From Actinomycetota bacterium (GTDB lineage Bacteria > Actinomycetota > Actinomycetes > Actinomycetales > Dermatophilaceae), in assembly GCA_020161815.1 (NCBI GenBank), contig JAIUOP010000011.1, forward strand, positions 28,305 to 92,304: DNA of 64,000 bases. Reading direction: 5' to 3'. The number at the start of each line of letters is the position of its first letter. The first letter of the stretch is position 1. Shown one piece after another: positions 37,893 to 46,807 of the stretch. The translations under genes and the position numbers were made by a program. The notes beneath the pieces were generated by a model. That model ran no database searches. It was not told the origin of the DNA and saw nothing but the letters and a program-made list of their open reading frames with translations.

Positions 37893-38908
37893 GCGCCACG
37901 TCCAAGGGCTTCGCGTCCGCCCTGTCCTCGGGCATCCCGACCCGGCACGCGCGCATCTCCGGCGTCGGCGGCTACCGCCCCAAGCGGATCGTCCCGAACG
38001 CCGAGATCGTCGACCGGATCAACTCCTCCGATGAGTGGATCCGCGAGCGCTCCGGCATCATCGAGCGGCGCTGGGCCGGCCCCGACGAGGGCATCATCGA
38101 GATGTCCGCCTGGGCCGCCGAGCCGGCGCTCGCCATGGCCGGGATCGAGGGCTCCGACATCGACGCCGTCGTCATGGCGACGGTGAGCTGGCCCTACCAG
38201 ACACCGGCAGCCGCCCCGCTCCTCGCGGAGCACTTCGGCTCCAAGGCCGCCGCCTTCGACATCTCGGCCGCCTGCGCCGGCTACTGCCACGGCATCGGCC
38301 TGGCCTCGGACATGGTCCGCACCGGCCGCGCAGACAACGTCCTCGTCGTCGGGGTCGAGCGGCTCACCGACTTCACCGACAAGGACGACCGCGGCACCGC
38401 GTTCATCTTCGGCGACGGCGCCGGAGCGGCCGTCGTCAGCGCCTCCGACACCCCCGGCATCGGCCCGACGATCTGGGGCTCGGACGGGGCCCAGTGGGAC
38501 GTCATCAGCCAGCGCGAGTCGTGGATCGACGTCCACGAGAAGGACCTCGGCTGGCCCACGATCGGCATGGCCGGCCAGACCGTCTTCCGCTGGGCCGTGT
38601 GGGGCATGGCGCCGGTCGCCAAGCGCGCCCTCGAGGCGGCCGGCATCAGCGCCGACCAGCTCGACGCCTTCATCCCCCACCAGGCCAACGTCCGCATCAT
38701 CGACGCGATGATCAAGCAGCTCAAGCTGCCCGAGGACATCCCCGTCGCCCGCGACATCGCCTACACCGGCAACACCTCCGCGGCCTCGATCCCGCTCGCC
38801 ATGGAGCGGATGATCCGCCACGAGGAGATCCCCCGGGGCGGCCTCGCGCTCCAGATCGGCTTCGGCGCCGGGTTGGCGTATGCCGCCCAGGTCGTCGTCA
38901 TCCCCTGA
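37889..38908 (+). CDS. fabH: 3-oxoacyl-ACP synthase III FabH
   Basis: 339 residues. It condenses acyl-CoA starter units with malonyl-ACP. The catalytic triad is Cys129 (SAACAGY), His in PHQANVR and Asn in YTGNTSAAS. In Actinobacteria FabH usually prefers branched starters. Second gene of the FAS-II operon. Confidence 0.96.
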   Translation: MSATSKGFASALSSGIPTRHARISGVGGYRPKRIVPNAEIVDRINSSDEWIRERSGIIERRWAGPDEGIIEMSAWAAEPALAMAGIEGSDIDAVVMATVSWPYQTPAAAPLLAEHFGSKAAAFDISAACAGYCHGIGLASDMVRTGRADNVLVVGVERLTDFTDKDDRGTAFIFGDGAGAAVVSASDTPGIGPTIWGSDGAQWDVISQRESWIDVHEKDLGWPTIGMAGQTVFRWAVWGMAPVAKRALEAAGISADQLDAFIPHQANVRIIDAMIKQLKLPEDIPVARDIAYTGNTSAASIPLAMERMIRHEEIPRGGLALQIGFGAGLAYAAQVVVIP

Positions 38909-39016
38909 CCCCTCGCTGTGGTCCGGGCCACCGACGGACCGGGCCGACCCCGCCAAGGCACGACACGGCATACCGACCAACGCAAGTCACGGCATACACA
39001 ACAAAGGAGAAATCAG

Positions 39017-39262
39017 ATGGCAAGTGAGCAGGAGATCCTCGAGGGCCTCGCCGACATCGTCAACGAGGAGACCGGCATCGACCAGGGCGACGTCCAGGCC
39101 GACAAGTCCTTCACCGACGACCTCGACATCGACTCGCTGTCGATGATGACGATCGTCGTCAACGCCGAGGAGAAGTTCGGCGTGCGCATCCCCGACGACG
39201 AGGTCAAGAACCTCAAGACGGTCGGCGACGCCGTCGCGTTCATCCAGAAGTCGCAGGCCTGA
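39017..39262 (+). CDS. acpP: Acyl carrier protein AcpP
   Basis: 81 residues. Phosphopantetheine attaches at Ser40 in DDLDIDSLSMM. The protein is small, acidic and three-helical. AAAGGAGA gives a strong ribosome site, fitting a highly expressed protein. The 108-bp gap from fabH holds two directly repeated octamers 24 bp apart (38966 and 38990) without inverted mates. Confidence 0.97.
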   Translation: MASEQEILEGLADIVNEETGIDQGDVQADKSFTDDLDIDSLSMMTIVVNAEEKFGVRIPDDEVKNLKTVGDAVAFIQKSQA

Positions 39263-39274
39263 TCCTGCCCTCCC

Positions 39275-39324
39275 GCCTACCGTGCAGGAAGGGTCGTGAT
39301 CACGACACGTCCTGCACGGTAGGC
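39275..39324 (+). terminator. Long hairpin between acpP and fabF
   Basis: GCCTACCGTGCAGGA and its exact complement (15-bp arms) enclose a second small palindrome TCGTGATCACGA. It could be an intra-operon attenuator or an mRNA-stability hairpin that keeps ACP above FabF. Confidence 0.65.
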
Positions 39325-39392
39325 CGCACTGCATCCACCAGGTGCGCACACATCAACGAGCGTCGACCACGCACGGAAGGCAGAGAGCAGAC

Positions 39393-40637
39393 ATGAGCAG
39401 CGAACGCCGCGTCGTCATCACCGGCCTGGGCGCCACCACCCCGCTCGGCGGCTCCTTCGAGCAGACCTGGGAAGGCATCCTCGCGGGCCGCTCCGGCATG
39501 CGGACGATGGACTTCGACTGGGTCGAGGAGTTCGACATGCCGGCGAAGTTCGCCGCGCTGATCCACACCTCCCCCGAGGAGGTGCTCTCCAAGGTCGAGT
39601 GCCGCCGGATGGACCCCTCGACGCAGTACGCCATGGTCGCGTCGAAGGACGCCTGGGCCGATGCCGGCTCCCCCGAGGTCGACCCGCTGCGCTTCGGCGT
39701 CGCCATCGGCACCGGCATGGGCGGCCTCCACACGCTCCTCGGCCAGTGGGACACCCTGCGTGAGAAGGGCGTGCGCCGCGTCTTCCCGCTCGCGGTCCCG
39801 ATGCTCATGCCGAACTCCCCCTCGGGCACCGTCTCGCTCAACTTCGGCGCCCGCGCCGGCGCCCACACCACCGTCTCGGCCTGCGCGTCCGGCGCGGAGT
39901 CGATGGGCACGGCCTACGAGATGATCCGCCAGGGCCGCGCCGACATCGTCATCGCCGGCGGCACCGAGGCCGCGATCCACCCGATCTGCTTCGCCGGCTT
40001 CTGCCAGATGCAGGCGCTCTCGACCCGCAACGACGACCCGCAGGGCGCCTCCCGCCCGTACGACAAGGGCCGCGACGGCTTCGTCATGGGCGAGGGGGCC
40101 GGGGTCATGGTCCTGGAGTCCGAGGAGCACGCCCGCGCCCGCGGCGCCCGCATCTATGCCGAGTTCGCCGGCATCGGCATGTCCTCGGACGCCCACCACA
40201 TCACCGCACCCGAGCCCGAGGGCGCCGGCGCCTCGCGCGCCATGCTGGAGGCGGTCGAGCGCGCCGGGCTCACCCCGGCCGACATCGTGCACGTCAACGC
40301 GCACGCCACCTCGACCCCCGTCGGTGACATCGCCGAGGCCAACGCGATCCGGCGCGCCTTCCGCGACGCCGCCGACGGCATGGCCGTCTCGGGCACCAAG
40401 TCGATGACCGGCCACCTCCTCGGGGCTGCAGGGGCCCTCGAGGGGGTCTTCACCGCCAAGTCGATCGCCGACCGGGTCGCGCCCGCGACGATCAACATCG
40501 AGGACTTCGACGAGGCGATCACCCTCGACGTGGTCCGCGGGTCACACCGCGAGCTGCCCGCCGGTGACATCGCCGCGCTGAACAACAGCTTCGGCTTCGG
40601 CGGTCACAACGTCGCTCTCGTCATCAAGAGCATCTGA
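39393..40637 (+). CDS. fabF: 3-oxoacyl-ACP synthase II FabF
   Basis: 414 residues from the ATG at 39393 (MSSERRVVITGLG). It elongates acyl-ACP. The catalytic residues are Cys164 (VSACASGAES), His in HVNAHATSTPVGD and His in MTGHLLGAAG. NNSFGFGGHN is the C-terminal family motif. Last gene of the FAS-II operon. Confidence 0.96.
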   Translation: MSSERRVVITGLGATTPLGGSFEQTWEGILAGRSGMRTMDFDWVEEFDMPAKFAALIHTSPEEVLSKVECRRMDPSTQYAMVASKDAWADAGSPEVDPLRFGVAIGTGMGGLHTLLGQWDTLREKGVRRVFPLAVPMLMPNSPSGTVSLNFGARAGAHTTVSACASGAESMGTAYEMIRQGRADIVIAGGTEAAIHPICFAGFCQMQALSTRNDDPQGASRPYDKGRDGFVMGEGAGVMVLESEEHARARGARIYAEFAGIGMSSDAHHITAPEPEGAGASRAMLEAVERAGLTPADIVHVNAHATSTPVGDIAEANAIRRAFRDAADGMAVSGTKSMTGHLLGAAGALEGVFTAKSIADRVAPATINIEDFDEAITLDVVRGSHRELPAGDIAALNNSFGFGGHNVALVIKSI

Positions 40638-40640
40638 CCT

Positions 40641-40705
40641 CAGTCGAGGGGTCGCAAAACGCCCGGGAAGTCGCGCTTCCCGGGCGTTTTGCGACTCCTC
40701 GACTG
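40641..40705. terminator. Strong bidirectional terminator between fabF and DUF3145
   Basis: Thirty-base arms with one mismatch, containing GTCGCAAAACGCCCGGGAAG, around a 5-nt TCGCG loop. It lies four bases after the fabF stop and 18 bases after the converging DUF3145 stop. It has A and T tracts on the two sides, so it can serve both strands. Confidence 0.85.
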
Positions 40706-40722
40706 GTTCTCGGGTGGCCGAC

Positions 40723-41238
40723 TCAGCCGACCTTGTGCAGCCAGCGCACCGGAGCGCCCTCGCCCGCCAGCCGGAACGGCTCGAGCTCGGCATCCCAGTC
40801 GCGCCCGAGCAGCTCGTCGACCATCTCGGCGAACGCCTCCGGCGACCCCTGCGCCAGCTTGACGACCTCGCGCAGGTGGTTCTCCCCGACCAGGACGTCA
40901 CCACTGGCCGACATCGTCGCGTGGTGGATCCCCAGGTGGGGCGTGTGCTGCCAACGCGAGCCGTCGGTGCCGGCGCTGGGCTCCTCGGTCACCTCGTAGC
41001 GCAGGTTCTCCCAGCCGCGCAAGGCACTCGCGATCCGCGCACCGGTGCCCGCCGGCCCGTGCCAGGTGAGCTCCATGCGCATCAGGCCCGGCGCCGCGGG
41101 CTGCTTGATCCAGTCGACCTGCACCCGACCACCGAGCGCGGCCTCGAGGGCCCACTGGATGTGCGGGCACAGCGCGGCCGGGGTGCTGTGGATGAACACC
41201 ACGCCCCGCGTCTGGCTGTGCGGCATTGCCACCGACAT
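40723..41238 (-). CDS. DUF3145 family protein
   Basis: 171 residues from the ATG at 41236-41238 with GAAGGAGG upstream. Typical phrases are RGVVFIHSTPAALCPHIQWALE and LRYEVTEE, and ELLGRDWDAELEPFR near the end. It is found next to fabF across Actinobacteria. Function unknown; a link to lipid synthesis is only contextual. Confidence 0.88.
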   Translation of the reverse strand: MSVAMPHSQTRGVVFIHSTPAALCPHIQWALEAALGGRVQVDWIKQPAAPGLMRMELTWHGPAGTGARIASALRGWENLRYEVTEEPSAGTDGSRWQHTPHLGIHHATMSASGDVLVGENHLREVVKLAQGSPEAFAEMVDELLGRDWDAELEPFRLAGEGAPVRWLHKVG

Positions 41239-41316
41239 CCTGGCCTCCTTCACGTGCAAGGGACGTCTTCCCCAACGCCAGTGCGCGTGAACCGTGAGCC
41301 GTCTGTGGTGGTCTCG

Positions 41317-41345
41317 CCACGGCATACAAAGCTCGTATGCCGTGG
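41317..41345. repeat. Inverted octamer pair upstream of tRNA-Met
   Basis: CCACGGCATAC and GTATGCCGTGG (11-bp perfect arms) with a 7-nt loop AAAGCTC. It lies in the 257-bp gap between the DUF3145 start and tRNA-Met, so it is not at the 3' end of either annotated gene. The rest of the gap holds the tRNA -10 (TAGTCT, 41468) and nothing else I recognise. Confidence 0.75.
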
Positions 41346-41495
41346 GCTCGCCGTCTGTGGGCACCCGCGGGTGCCGTTGTGGTCACGGAGGCAACTTCTG
41401 CCCCGAGGAAGTCATTGTGCCCCACCGGCACCGACAGCACCAGACACCACGCCACCGGGAGGCGGGTAGTCTTCGGCGCGGCGCCTTGCGCCCCG

Positions 41496-41569
41496 GGGTG
41501 TTAGCTCAGTCGGTCAGAGCAGCGGACTCATAATCCGTCGGTCGTCGGTTCAAGCCCGACACACCCCAC
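41496..41569 (+). tRNA. tRNA-Met (CAT anticodon), probably elongator
   Basis: 74 nt. Acceptor GGGGTGT/ACACCCC, D-arm GCTCAGTCGGTCAGAGC, anticodon loop CTCATAA, T-arm GTCGGTTCAAGCCCGAC, encoded CCA at 41570-41572. The paired first position excludes the initiator. A tRNA-Ile with modified CAT cannot be excluded but the body resembles elongator Met. Confidence 0.9.
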
Positions 41570-41674
41570 CACGACGGCCCCTCCCCCGGGGATGAGGTCT
41601 CGGTTGGGTCTCGGGCGAAGATCCGCGCCGCGTCAGGTCTCCCATCGGACCTGCGGAATCGGTAGGTTTCGGGC

Positions 41675-42415
41675 ATGGCTGAGCCCCTCGTCGTCCTCAA
41701 GGACGTGAACAAGCACTTCGGCGACCTCCACGTGCTCAAGGACATCAACCTCGAGATCGGCAAGGGCGAGGTCGTGATCCTCATCGGACCCTCCGGCTCG
41801 GGCAAGTCGACCCTGTGCCGCACGATCAACCGGCTCGAGACCTTCGAATCCGGGTCGATCACCATCGACGGCAAGGAGCTCCCCGAGGAGGGCAAGGCCC
41901 TGGCCGAGCTGCGCGCCGACGTCGGGATGGTCTTCCAGTCCTTCAACCTCTTCGCCCACAAGACGATCCTCGAGAACGTCACGCTCGGGCCGATCAAGGT
42001 CCGCAAGGTGCCCAAGGCGCAGGCCGAGAAGCGCGCCATGGAGCTGCTCGAGCGTGTCGGCGTCGCCCACCAGGCCGCGAAGTACCCCGCCCAGCTCTCC
42101 GGCGGCCAGCAGCAGCGCGTCGCCATCGCCCGCTCGCTGGCGATGGACCCCAAGGTGATGCTCTTCGACGAGCCGACCTCGGCCCTGGACCCCGAGATGA
42201 TCAACGAGGTCCTCGACGTCATGATCGGCCTCGCACGCGAAGGCATGACCATGGTCGTCGTCACCCACGAGATGGGCTTCGCCCGCAAGGCGGCCCAGCG
42301 TGTCGTCTTCCTCGCCGATGGGCAGATCGTCGAGCAGGCGACCCCCGAGGAGTTCTTCACCAACCCCAAGAGCGATCGCGCCAAGGACTTCCTCGGCAAG
42401 ATCCTCACCCACTGA
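41675..42415 (+). CDS. gluA: Glutamate-type amino acid ABC transporter, ATPase
   Basis: 246 residues. Walker [10 protein letters not shown], signature LSGGQQQR, Walker [13 protein letters not shown] and the H-loop VTHEMGFA are all intact. It resembles GluA/GlnQ of polar amino acid importers. ATG is 6 nt after TAGGTT (41663-41668), probably leaderless. First gene of gluABCD. Confidence 0.93.
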   Translation: MAEPLVVLKDVNKHFGDLHVLKDINLEIGKGEVVILIGPSGSGKSTLCRTINRLETFESGSITIDGKELPEEGKALAELRADVGMVFQSFNLFAHKTILENVTLGPIKVRKVPKAQAEKRAMELLERVGVAHQAAKYPAQLSGGQQQRVAIARSLAMDPKVMLFDEPTSALDPEMINEVLDVMIGLAREGMTMVVVTHEMGFARKAAQRVVFLADGQIVEQATPEEFFTNPKSDRAKDFLGKILTH

Positions 42416-42448
42416 CCCACACCGGGCACCAACCAGGAGGAGATGCAC

Positions 42449-43294
42449 GTGAACGCTCGACGCATGGGAGCGGCCGGCGCCGCCGTACTGATCGCCCTCG
42501 GACTCGCCGCCTGCGGCAGCTCGTCCGACGGCTCGGGAGACGCCGCGGCAGAGAAGGCGACCGGCAAGAAGATCAAGATCGGCACCAAGTTCGACCAGCC
42601 CGGTCTCGGCCTGAAGAAGGGCACCGAGATGTCCGGCTTCGACATCGACGTCGCGACCTATGTCGCCAAGGAGCTCGGGTCCAACGCGCCCGACATCGAG
42701 TGGGTGCAGGCCGTCTCCGCCCAGCGCGAGACCCTCCTGTCCAGCGGTCAGGTCGACATGATCGTCGCGACCTACTCGATCACCGACAAGCGCAAGGAGC
42801 AGGTCGCCTTCGCCGGCCCGTACTTCATCGCCGGTCAGGACCTCCTCGTCCGCGCCGACGAGAAGGACATCACCGGACCCGAGAGCATGGTCGGCAAGAA
42901 GCTCTGCTCGGTGAAGGGCTCCACCCCCGCGCAGAAGGTCGCCGACAAGTACCCCGGCGTCAACCTCCAGGAGTTCGCGACCTACTCCGAGTGCGTGGCC
43001 GGCCTGGTCTCCAAGGCCGTCGACGCCGTCACGACCGACGACACGATCCTCGCCGGCTTCGCCGCGCAGGACCAGTTCAAGGGCAAGCTCAAGGTCGTCG
43101 GCAAGACCTTCTCGGAGGAGAACTACGGCATCGGCCTGAAGAAGGGCGACACCGAGATGTGCCAGAAGGTCACCGACGCGATCAACAAGATGATCAAGGA
43201 CGGTGCCTGGCAGAAGGCGGTCGACAAGAACTTCGGCCCCGCCAATTACAAGCCCTCCACGGGCAACCCGCCCACTCCGGCGGCCTGCTCCTGA
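42449..43294 (+). CDS. gluB: Glutamate-type ABC transporter, substrate-binding lipoprotein
   Basis: 281 residues from the GTG at 42449; AGGAGG is 8 nt upstream, whereas the ATG at 42443 is too close. Lipobox LAAC near residue 23. The solute-binding family 3 fold is clear (FDIDVATYVAKELG, VDMIVATYSITDKRKEQV, FAGPYFIAGQDLLV). It captures glutamate or a related amino acid outside the membrane. Confidence 0.92.
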   Translation: MNARRMGAAGAAVLIALGLAACGSSSDGSGDAAAEKATGKKIKIGTKFDQPGLGLKKGTEMSGFDIDVATYVAKELGSNAPDIEWVQAVSAQRETLLSSGQVDMIVATYSITDKRKEQVAFAGPYFIAGQDLLVRADEKDITGPESMVGKKLCSVKGSTPAQKVADKYPGVNLQEFATYSECVAGLVSKAVDAVTTDDTILAGFAAQDQFKGKLKVVGKTFSEENYGIGLKKGDTEMCQKVTDAINKMIKDGAWQKAVDKNFGPANYKPSTGNPPTPAACS

Positions 43295-43308
43295 TCCACG
43301 GATGAGGG

Positions 43309-43341
43309 GTATGCCGTCCGCTCACCCGAGCGGACGGCATA
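43309..43341 (+). terminator. Inverted octamer hairpin between gluB and gluC
   Basis: GTATGCCGTCCGCTC and its exact complement (15-bp arms) with an ACCC loop, 14 bp after the gluB stop. As there is no new obvious promoter before gluC, it probably reduces read-through so that binding protein exceeds permease. Confidence 0.75.
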
Positions 43342-43375
43342 CCTCTCGAGGTCGCGACCGAAGCGAAAGGTGACC

Positions 43376-44038
43376 ATGGGAGAGATCTTCGCCAACTACG
43401 ACATCGTCGGCGCCGTCTGGAAGACCATCCAGCTCGCCGTGCTGTCGGCCATCGGTGCCACGGTCATCGGCACCATCGTGGCGGTGCTCCGGGTGTCACC
43501 GGTGCCGGTGCTGCGCGGGATCGGGACGACGTTCGTCAACACCTTCCGAAACACCCCGCTGACGGTGCTCATGATCATGAGCGTGCTCGGCTTCTCCTTC
43601 CTCCTGGGGCTGCAGATCCGTGAGGACTTCGCCGACAACGCCTTCTGGTGGGCGGTCATCATGCTCTCGCTCTACCACGCGGCGTTCGTGTGCGAGGCCC
43701 TGCGCAGTGGCATCAACACCGTCCCCGCCGGCCAGGCCGAGGCCGCGCGCTCGATCGGGTTGACCTTCAAGCAGTCGCTGCTCGAGGTGATCCTGCCCCA
43801 GTCCTTCCGGGGAGCGATCGCGCCGCTGGTCTCGACCTACATCGCGCTGATCAAGAACACGACGGTCGCGGCGGTCATCGGTGTCGCCGAGTCCGCCGGC
43901 ATCCTCGCGACCATCACCGAGAACGAGGGTGGCAGCCTGCCGCTGTTCCTGGTGTTCGCCCTGATCTTCGTCGTCCTCACCCTGCCGCTGGGCGTGCTCG
44001 GCACCAACCTCTCCCGGAAGCTGGCGGTGAAGCGATGA
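43376..44038 (+). CDS. gluC: Glutamate-type ABC transporter, permease 1
   Basis: 220 residues from the ATG at 43376 (AAAGGTG before it). Several membrane helices, and the EAA coupling loop SIGLTFKQSLLEVILPQSFR. NTFRNTPLTVLMIM is a usual N-terminal motif of polar amino acid permeases. Stop overlaps gluD start (ATGA). Confidence 0.92.
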   Translation: MGEIFANYDIVGAVWKTIQLAVLSAIGATVIGTIVAVLRVSPVPVLRGIGTTFVNTFRNTPLTVLMIMSVLGFSFLLGLQIREDFADNAFWWAVIMLSLYHAAFVCEALRSGINTVPAGQAEAARSIGLTFKQSLLEVILPQSFRGAIAPLVSTYIALIKNTTVAAVIGVAESAGILATITENEGGSLPLFLVFALIFVVLTLPLGVLGTNLSRKLAVKR

Positions 44039-45030
44039 GCGCTCAAACCGTCCTCTTCGACGCGCCCGGCCCCAAGGCTCGCAGCCGCCACCGCCTCCTC
44101 ACCGTCGTCGGGGCCATCCTCGCCCTCGGCCTGCTGTGGGTGGTCGTCGGCAAGCTCAAGGACACCGGCCAGCTCGACCCCGCGCTGTGGACGCCCTTCG
44201 TCACCGAACCGACGATCTGGACCGAGTACCTCATCCCCGGCCTGATCAACACCCTCAAGGCCGCGATCCTCTCGGTGGTCTTCGCCGGCATCTTCGGCAT
44301 CGTCTTCGGCATGGGCCGCCTCTCCGGCAACCGCTGGGTGCGCTGGATCTGCGGTGTCGTCGTCGAGTTCTTCCGCGCCGTGCCGGTGCTGCTCATGATG
44401 GTGTTCGCGTTCTTCGGCTACTTCGCCAACAGCTCGATCGTGCCGCAGGAGTACGGTCCGCTCGCCGCCGTCGTCCTGGCCCTGACGCTCTACAACGGCT
44501 CGGTCATCGCCGAGCTGGTCCGATCCGGCGTCTATTCCCTGCCCAAGGGCCAGGGCGAGGCCGGCCTGTCGATCGGCCTCACGCCCGCGCAGACCCTGCG
44601 CTCGATCCAGCTCCCCCAGGCCCTCACCGCCATGCTCCCGGCCCTCATCGGCCAGTTCGTCGTCGTCCTCAAGGACTCCGCGCTCGGCACGGCGATCACG
44701 TACCAAGAGCTGCTCACCTGGGGCAAGACGCTCGGCTCGGCCTATGGCAACACCGTGCCGGCCTACATCGTCGTCGCGATCCTGTTCATCATCCTCAACT
44801 ACGCGATGACGCGGCTGGCCACCTGGGTCGAGCGTCGGCTCAAGCGCTCCGGCGCCACGGCGGGACCGATCACCAACGCGATGCCGACCGTCGTCCAGGG
44901 CGGCGGCGAGCCGGGCGGCCCGGCTGCGGCAGGCGCCCAGATCATGGTCGAGGGTGTCGAGGACGCCGCCCACCGCCGCCGTGAAGCCGCTCAGCAGGCG
45001 CGGCGCAATCGCAACGACCCCGGCTGGTGA
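44035..45030 (+). CDS. gluD: Glutamate-type ABC transporter, permease 2
   Basis: 331 residues. Membrane helices at about 22-42, 73-95, 110-132 and further, with the EAA loop SIGLTPAQTLRSIQLPQAL. VVEFFRAVPVLLMMVF is the family motif. The C-terminal ~65 residues are a hydrophilic Gly/Ala/Arg-rich extension beyond the usual domain. It pairs with GluC to form the channel. Confidence 0.92.
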   Translation: MSAQTVLFDAPGPKARSRHRLLTVVGAILALGLLWVVVGKLKDTGQLDPALWTPFVTEPTIWTEYLIPGLINTLKAAILSVVFAGIFGIVFGMGRLSGNRWVRWICGVVVEFFRAVPVLLMMVFAFFGYFANSSIVPQEYGPLAAVVLALTLYNGSVIAELVRSGVYSLPKGQGEAGLSIGLTPAQTLRSIQLPQALTAMLPALIGQFVVVLKDSALGTAITYQELLTWGKTLGSAYGNTVPAYIVVAILFIILNYAMTRLATWVERRLKRSGATAGPITNAMPTVVQGGGEPGGPAAAGAQIMVEGVEDAAHRRREAAQQARRNRNDPGW

Positions 45031-45043
45031 CGCACCACCCACG

Positions 45044-45083
45044 ACGAGAAGGCCCCACCCGGACTCGGGTGGGGCCTTCTCGT
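45044..45083. terminator. Terminator between gluD and tRNA-Asn
   Basis: ACGAGAAGGCCCCACCC and its complement (17-bp arms) with a GGACTC loop, 14 bp after gluD and 4 bp beyond the 3' end of the converging tRNA-Asn. It can serve both. Confidence 0.8.
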
Positions 45084-45087
45084 GGTG

Positions 45088-45160
45088 CTCCCCCACTTGG
45101 ACTCGAACCAAGAACCTGCCGGTTAACAGCCGGCTGCTCTGCCAATTGAGCTATGGAGGA
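45088..45160 (-). tRNA. tRNA-Asn (GTT anticodon)
   Basis: 73 nt on the minus strand. Acceptor TCCTCCA/TGGGGGA, D-arm GCTCAATTGGCAGAGC, anticodon stem GCCGG/CCGGC with loop CTGTTAA, T-arm CTTGGTTCGAGTCCAAG. The CCA is not encoded. A TATGGT -10 is visible at 45200-45195. Confidence 0.95.
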
Positions 45161-45360
45161 AAGTCCCCAGGGGATCGCCCCGAGGCGCTGGGAAACCATA
45201 GCAAATCTCCTGCGCGAGACGAAAAGCGAGGAATGCCGTACGCCGTCTCCCACACCCGCCCACCACGTCGTCGGCCCGGCCTCCTCCGCCTCCAACCCCG
45301 TGGCAGCCGGCCCTCGGGCACCGCCGACAGCACCGGTCCGGCCAGTGCGAGGATGGGCCC

Positions 45361-46320
45361 GTGACCACCTCGACACCCACGACGGGTCAGCCGCCCCAGC
45401 GGCGCGACCTCACCCGTTATGCCTGGCTCTCGATCGCTGCCGCGATCGCGACGATCGTGCTCAAGACGGGTGCCTGGTGGCTCACCGGCTCGGTGGGCCT
45501 GCTCTCCGATGCCGCCGAGAGCAGCGTCAACCTGGTGGCCGCGATCGTGGCCCTGTTCGCCCTGCGTCTCGCCGCGCGCCCGGCCGACGACACGCACCAC
45601 TACGGTCACACCAAGGCCGAGTTCTTCTCGGCGGCGGCCGAGGGGACGATGATCTTCGTCGCGGCCCTGTTCATCATCGTCAGCGCCGTCAACCGCTTCC
45701 TGCACCCCCAGCCCCTGGAGAACGTCGGCATCGGCCTGGCGATCTCCGTGGGCGCCTCGGTGATCAACGGGCTCGTGGCCCTGGTCCTGCTCCGGGCCGG
45801 CCGTGCCCACCGGTCGCTGACCCTCGTCGCCGACGGCAAGCACCTGATGACGGACGTCTGGACCTCGGTGGGGGTCGTCGTCGGCGTCGTCGTCGTCGCA
45901 CTGACCGGCATCGTCCGCCTCGACCCGGTCATCGCGCTGCTCGTCGGGCTCAACATCATCTGGACCGGGTGGAAGCTGCTCCAGGAGTCCGCCAACGGCC
46001 TCATGGACGCCGCGCTCCCGGCCGAGGAGAACGAGTCCATCGTGCGGGTGCTCCACGACTTCACCACCGAGGACGTCACCTTCCACGGCCTGCGCACCCG
46101 CGCCTCGGGTCACCGTGGCTTCGCCGAGCTGCACGTGCTCGTCCCCGGCAGCTGGAGCGTCCAGCGCGCCCATGACGTCGTCGAGCGGATCGAGCAACGC
46201 CTCGCCGAGGAGGTCCCCTCGGTCACGCTCTCGACCCACATCGAGCCGGTCGAGGACCCGCGCAGCTACGACGACTACGAGACCGAGGTCCCGCTCAGTC
46301 CAGCCCCACCTGTTCCCTGA
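45361..46320 (+). CDS. Cation diffusion facilitator (Zn/Fe/Co efflux)
   Basis: 319 residues, GTG start. Six membrane helices. Metal-binding acidic and His residues are visible in SDAAESSVN and THHYGHTKAEFF (helix II region) and DGKHLMTDVWTS (helix V, HxxxD). The C-terminal domain (FHGLRTRASGHRGFAELHVLV) is the usual cytosolic ferredoxin-like fold. It exports divalent cations with proton exchange. The 3' end overlaps the converging gene by 26 bp. Confidence 0.92.
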   Translation: MTTSTPTTGQPPQRRDLTRYAWLSIAAAIATIVLKTGAWWLTGSVGLLSDAAESSVNLVAAIVALFALRLAARPADDTHHYGHTKAEFFSAAAEGTMIFVAALFIIVSAVNRFLHPQPLENVGIGLAISVGASVINGLVALVLLRAGRAHRSLTLVADGKHLMTDVWTSVGVVVGVVVVALTGIVRLDPVIALLVGLNIIWTGWKLLQESANGLMDAALPAEENESIVRVLHDFTTEDVTFHGLRTRASGHRGFAELHVLVPGSWSVQRAHDVVERIEQRLAEEVPSVTLSTHIEPVEDPRSYDDYETEVPLSPAPPVP

Positions 46321-46807
46321 CCCGCGCCAGGGCGGCGTCGAGGGCCTGACGCACGGTCGGGTCGGCGGCCCGCACCCCCGGCCCGAGGATCGCCTGGGTG
46401 AGCAGTCGCTGGTCGGCGAGGTCCTTGCGCACGACCACGCGGGCCGTGCCGGCGGGGAGCTCGACCGGCTCGACGAGCACGACCGAGGCCTGCACGCGGG
46501 CGCGGAAGACCTCGGGGAAGCCGGAGTCCAGGTCGAAGCGCCAACGCGCGGGCGCTTCCTTGTCCACCCACGTGACGGTGAGGGTGGCGGCGTCCCGGTC
46601 CCAGGAGCCCCCGTCCACCAGGTGCCACGGCCGCGCCAGCAGCACCTCCCCGGCCGGCCCCACGGCATACACCTGGGCGGTGCCGGCGACGACGGTGGCC
46701 CCCGAGCGGAGGTCGCGCGCCCAGCCCAACGGGCGGTCCGCGCCCATCGCGGCCCTGGCCGCCTCGGGCAGGGCGGCTGCTCGGGCAGCGGTCCACGGCA
46801 GCTTCAT
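46295..46807 (-). CDS. Hypothetical protein downstream of dnaG
   Basis: 170 residues, ATG overlapping the dnaG stop (ATGA). Beta-rich with segments GATVVAGTAQVYAVGP, VLLARPWHLVDGGSWD and RVVVRKDLADQRLL; no signal peptide, helix or known motif. Probably soluble and co-translated with dnaG. I do not recognise a family with a known function. Confidence 0.75.
   Translation of the reverse strand: MKLPWTAARAAALPEAARAAMGADRPLGWARDLRSGATVVAGTAQVYAVGPAGEVLLARPWHLVDGGSWDRDAATLTVTWVDKEAPARWRFDLDSGFPEVFRARVQASVVLVEPVELPAGTARVVVRKDLADQRLLTQAILGPGVRAADPTVRQALDAALARVREQVGLD

Noticed and set aside
42443..42448. ATG at 42443 as the gluB start
   Set aside because: Only two bases after AGGAGG; the GTG at 42449 has proper spacing.
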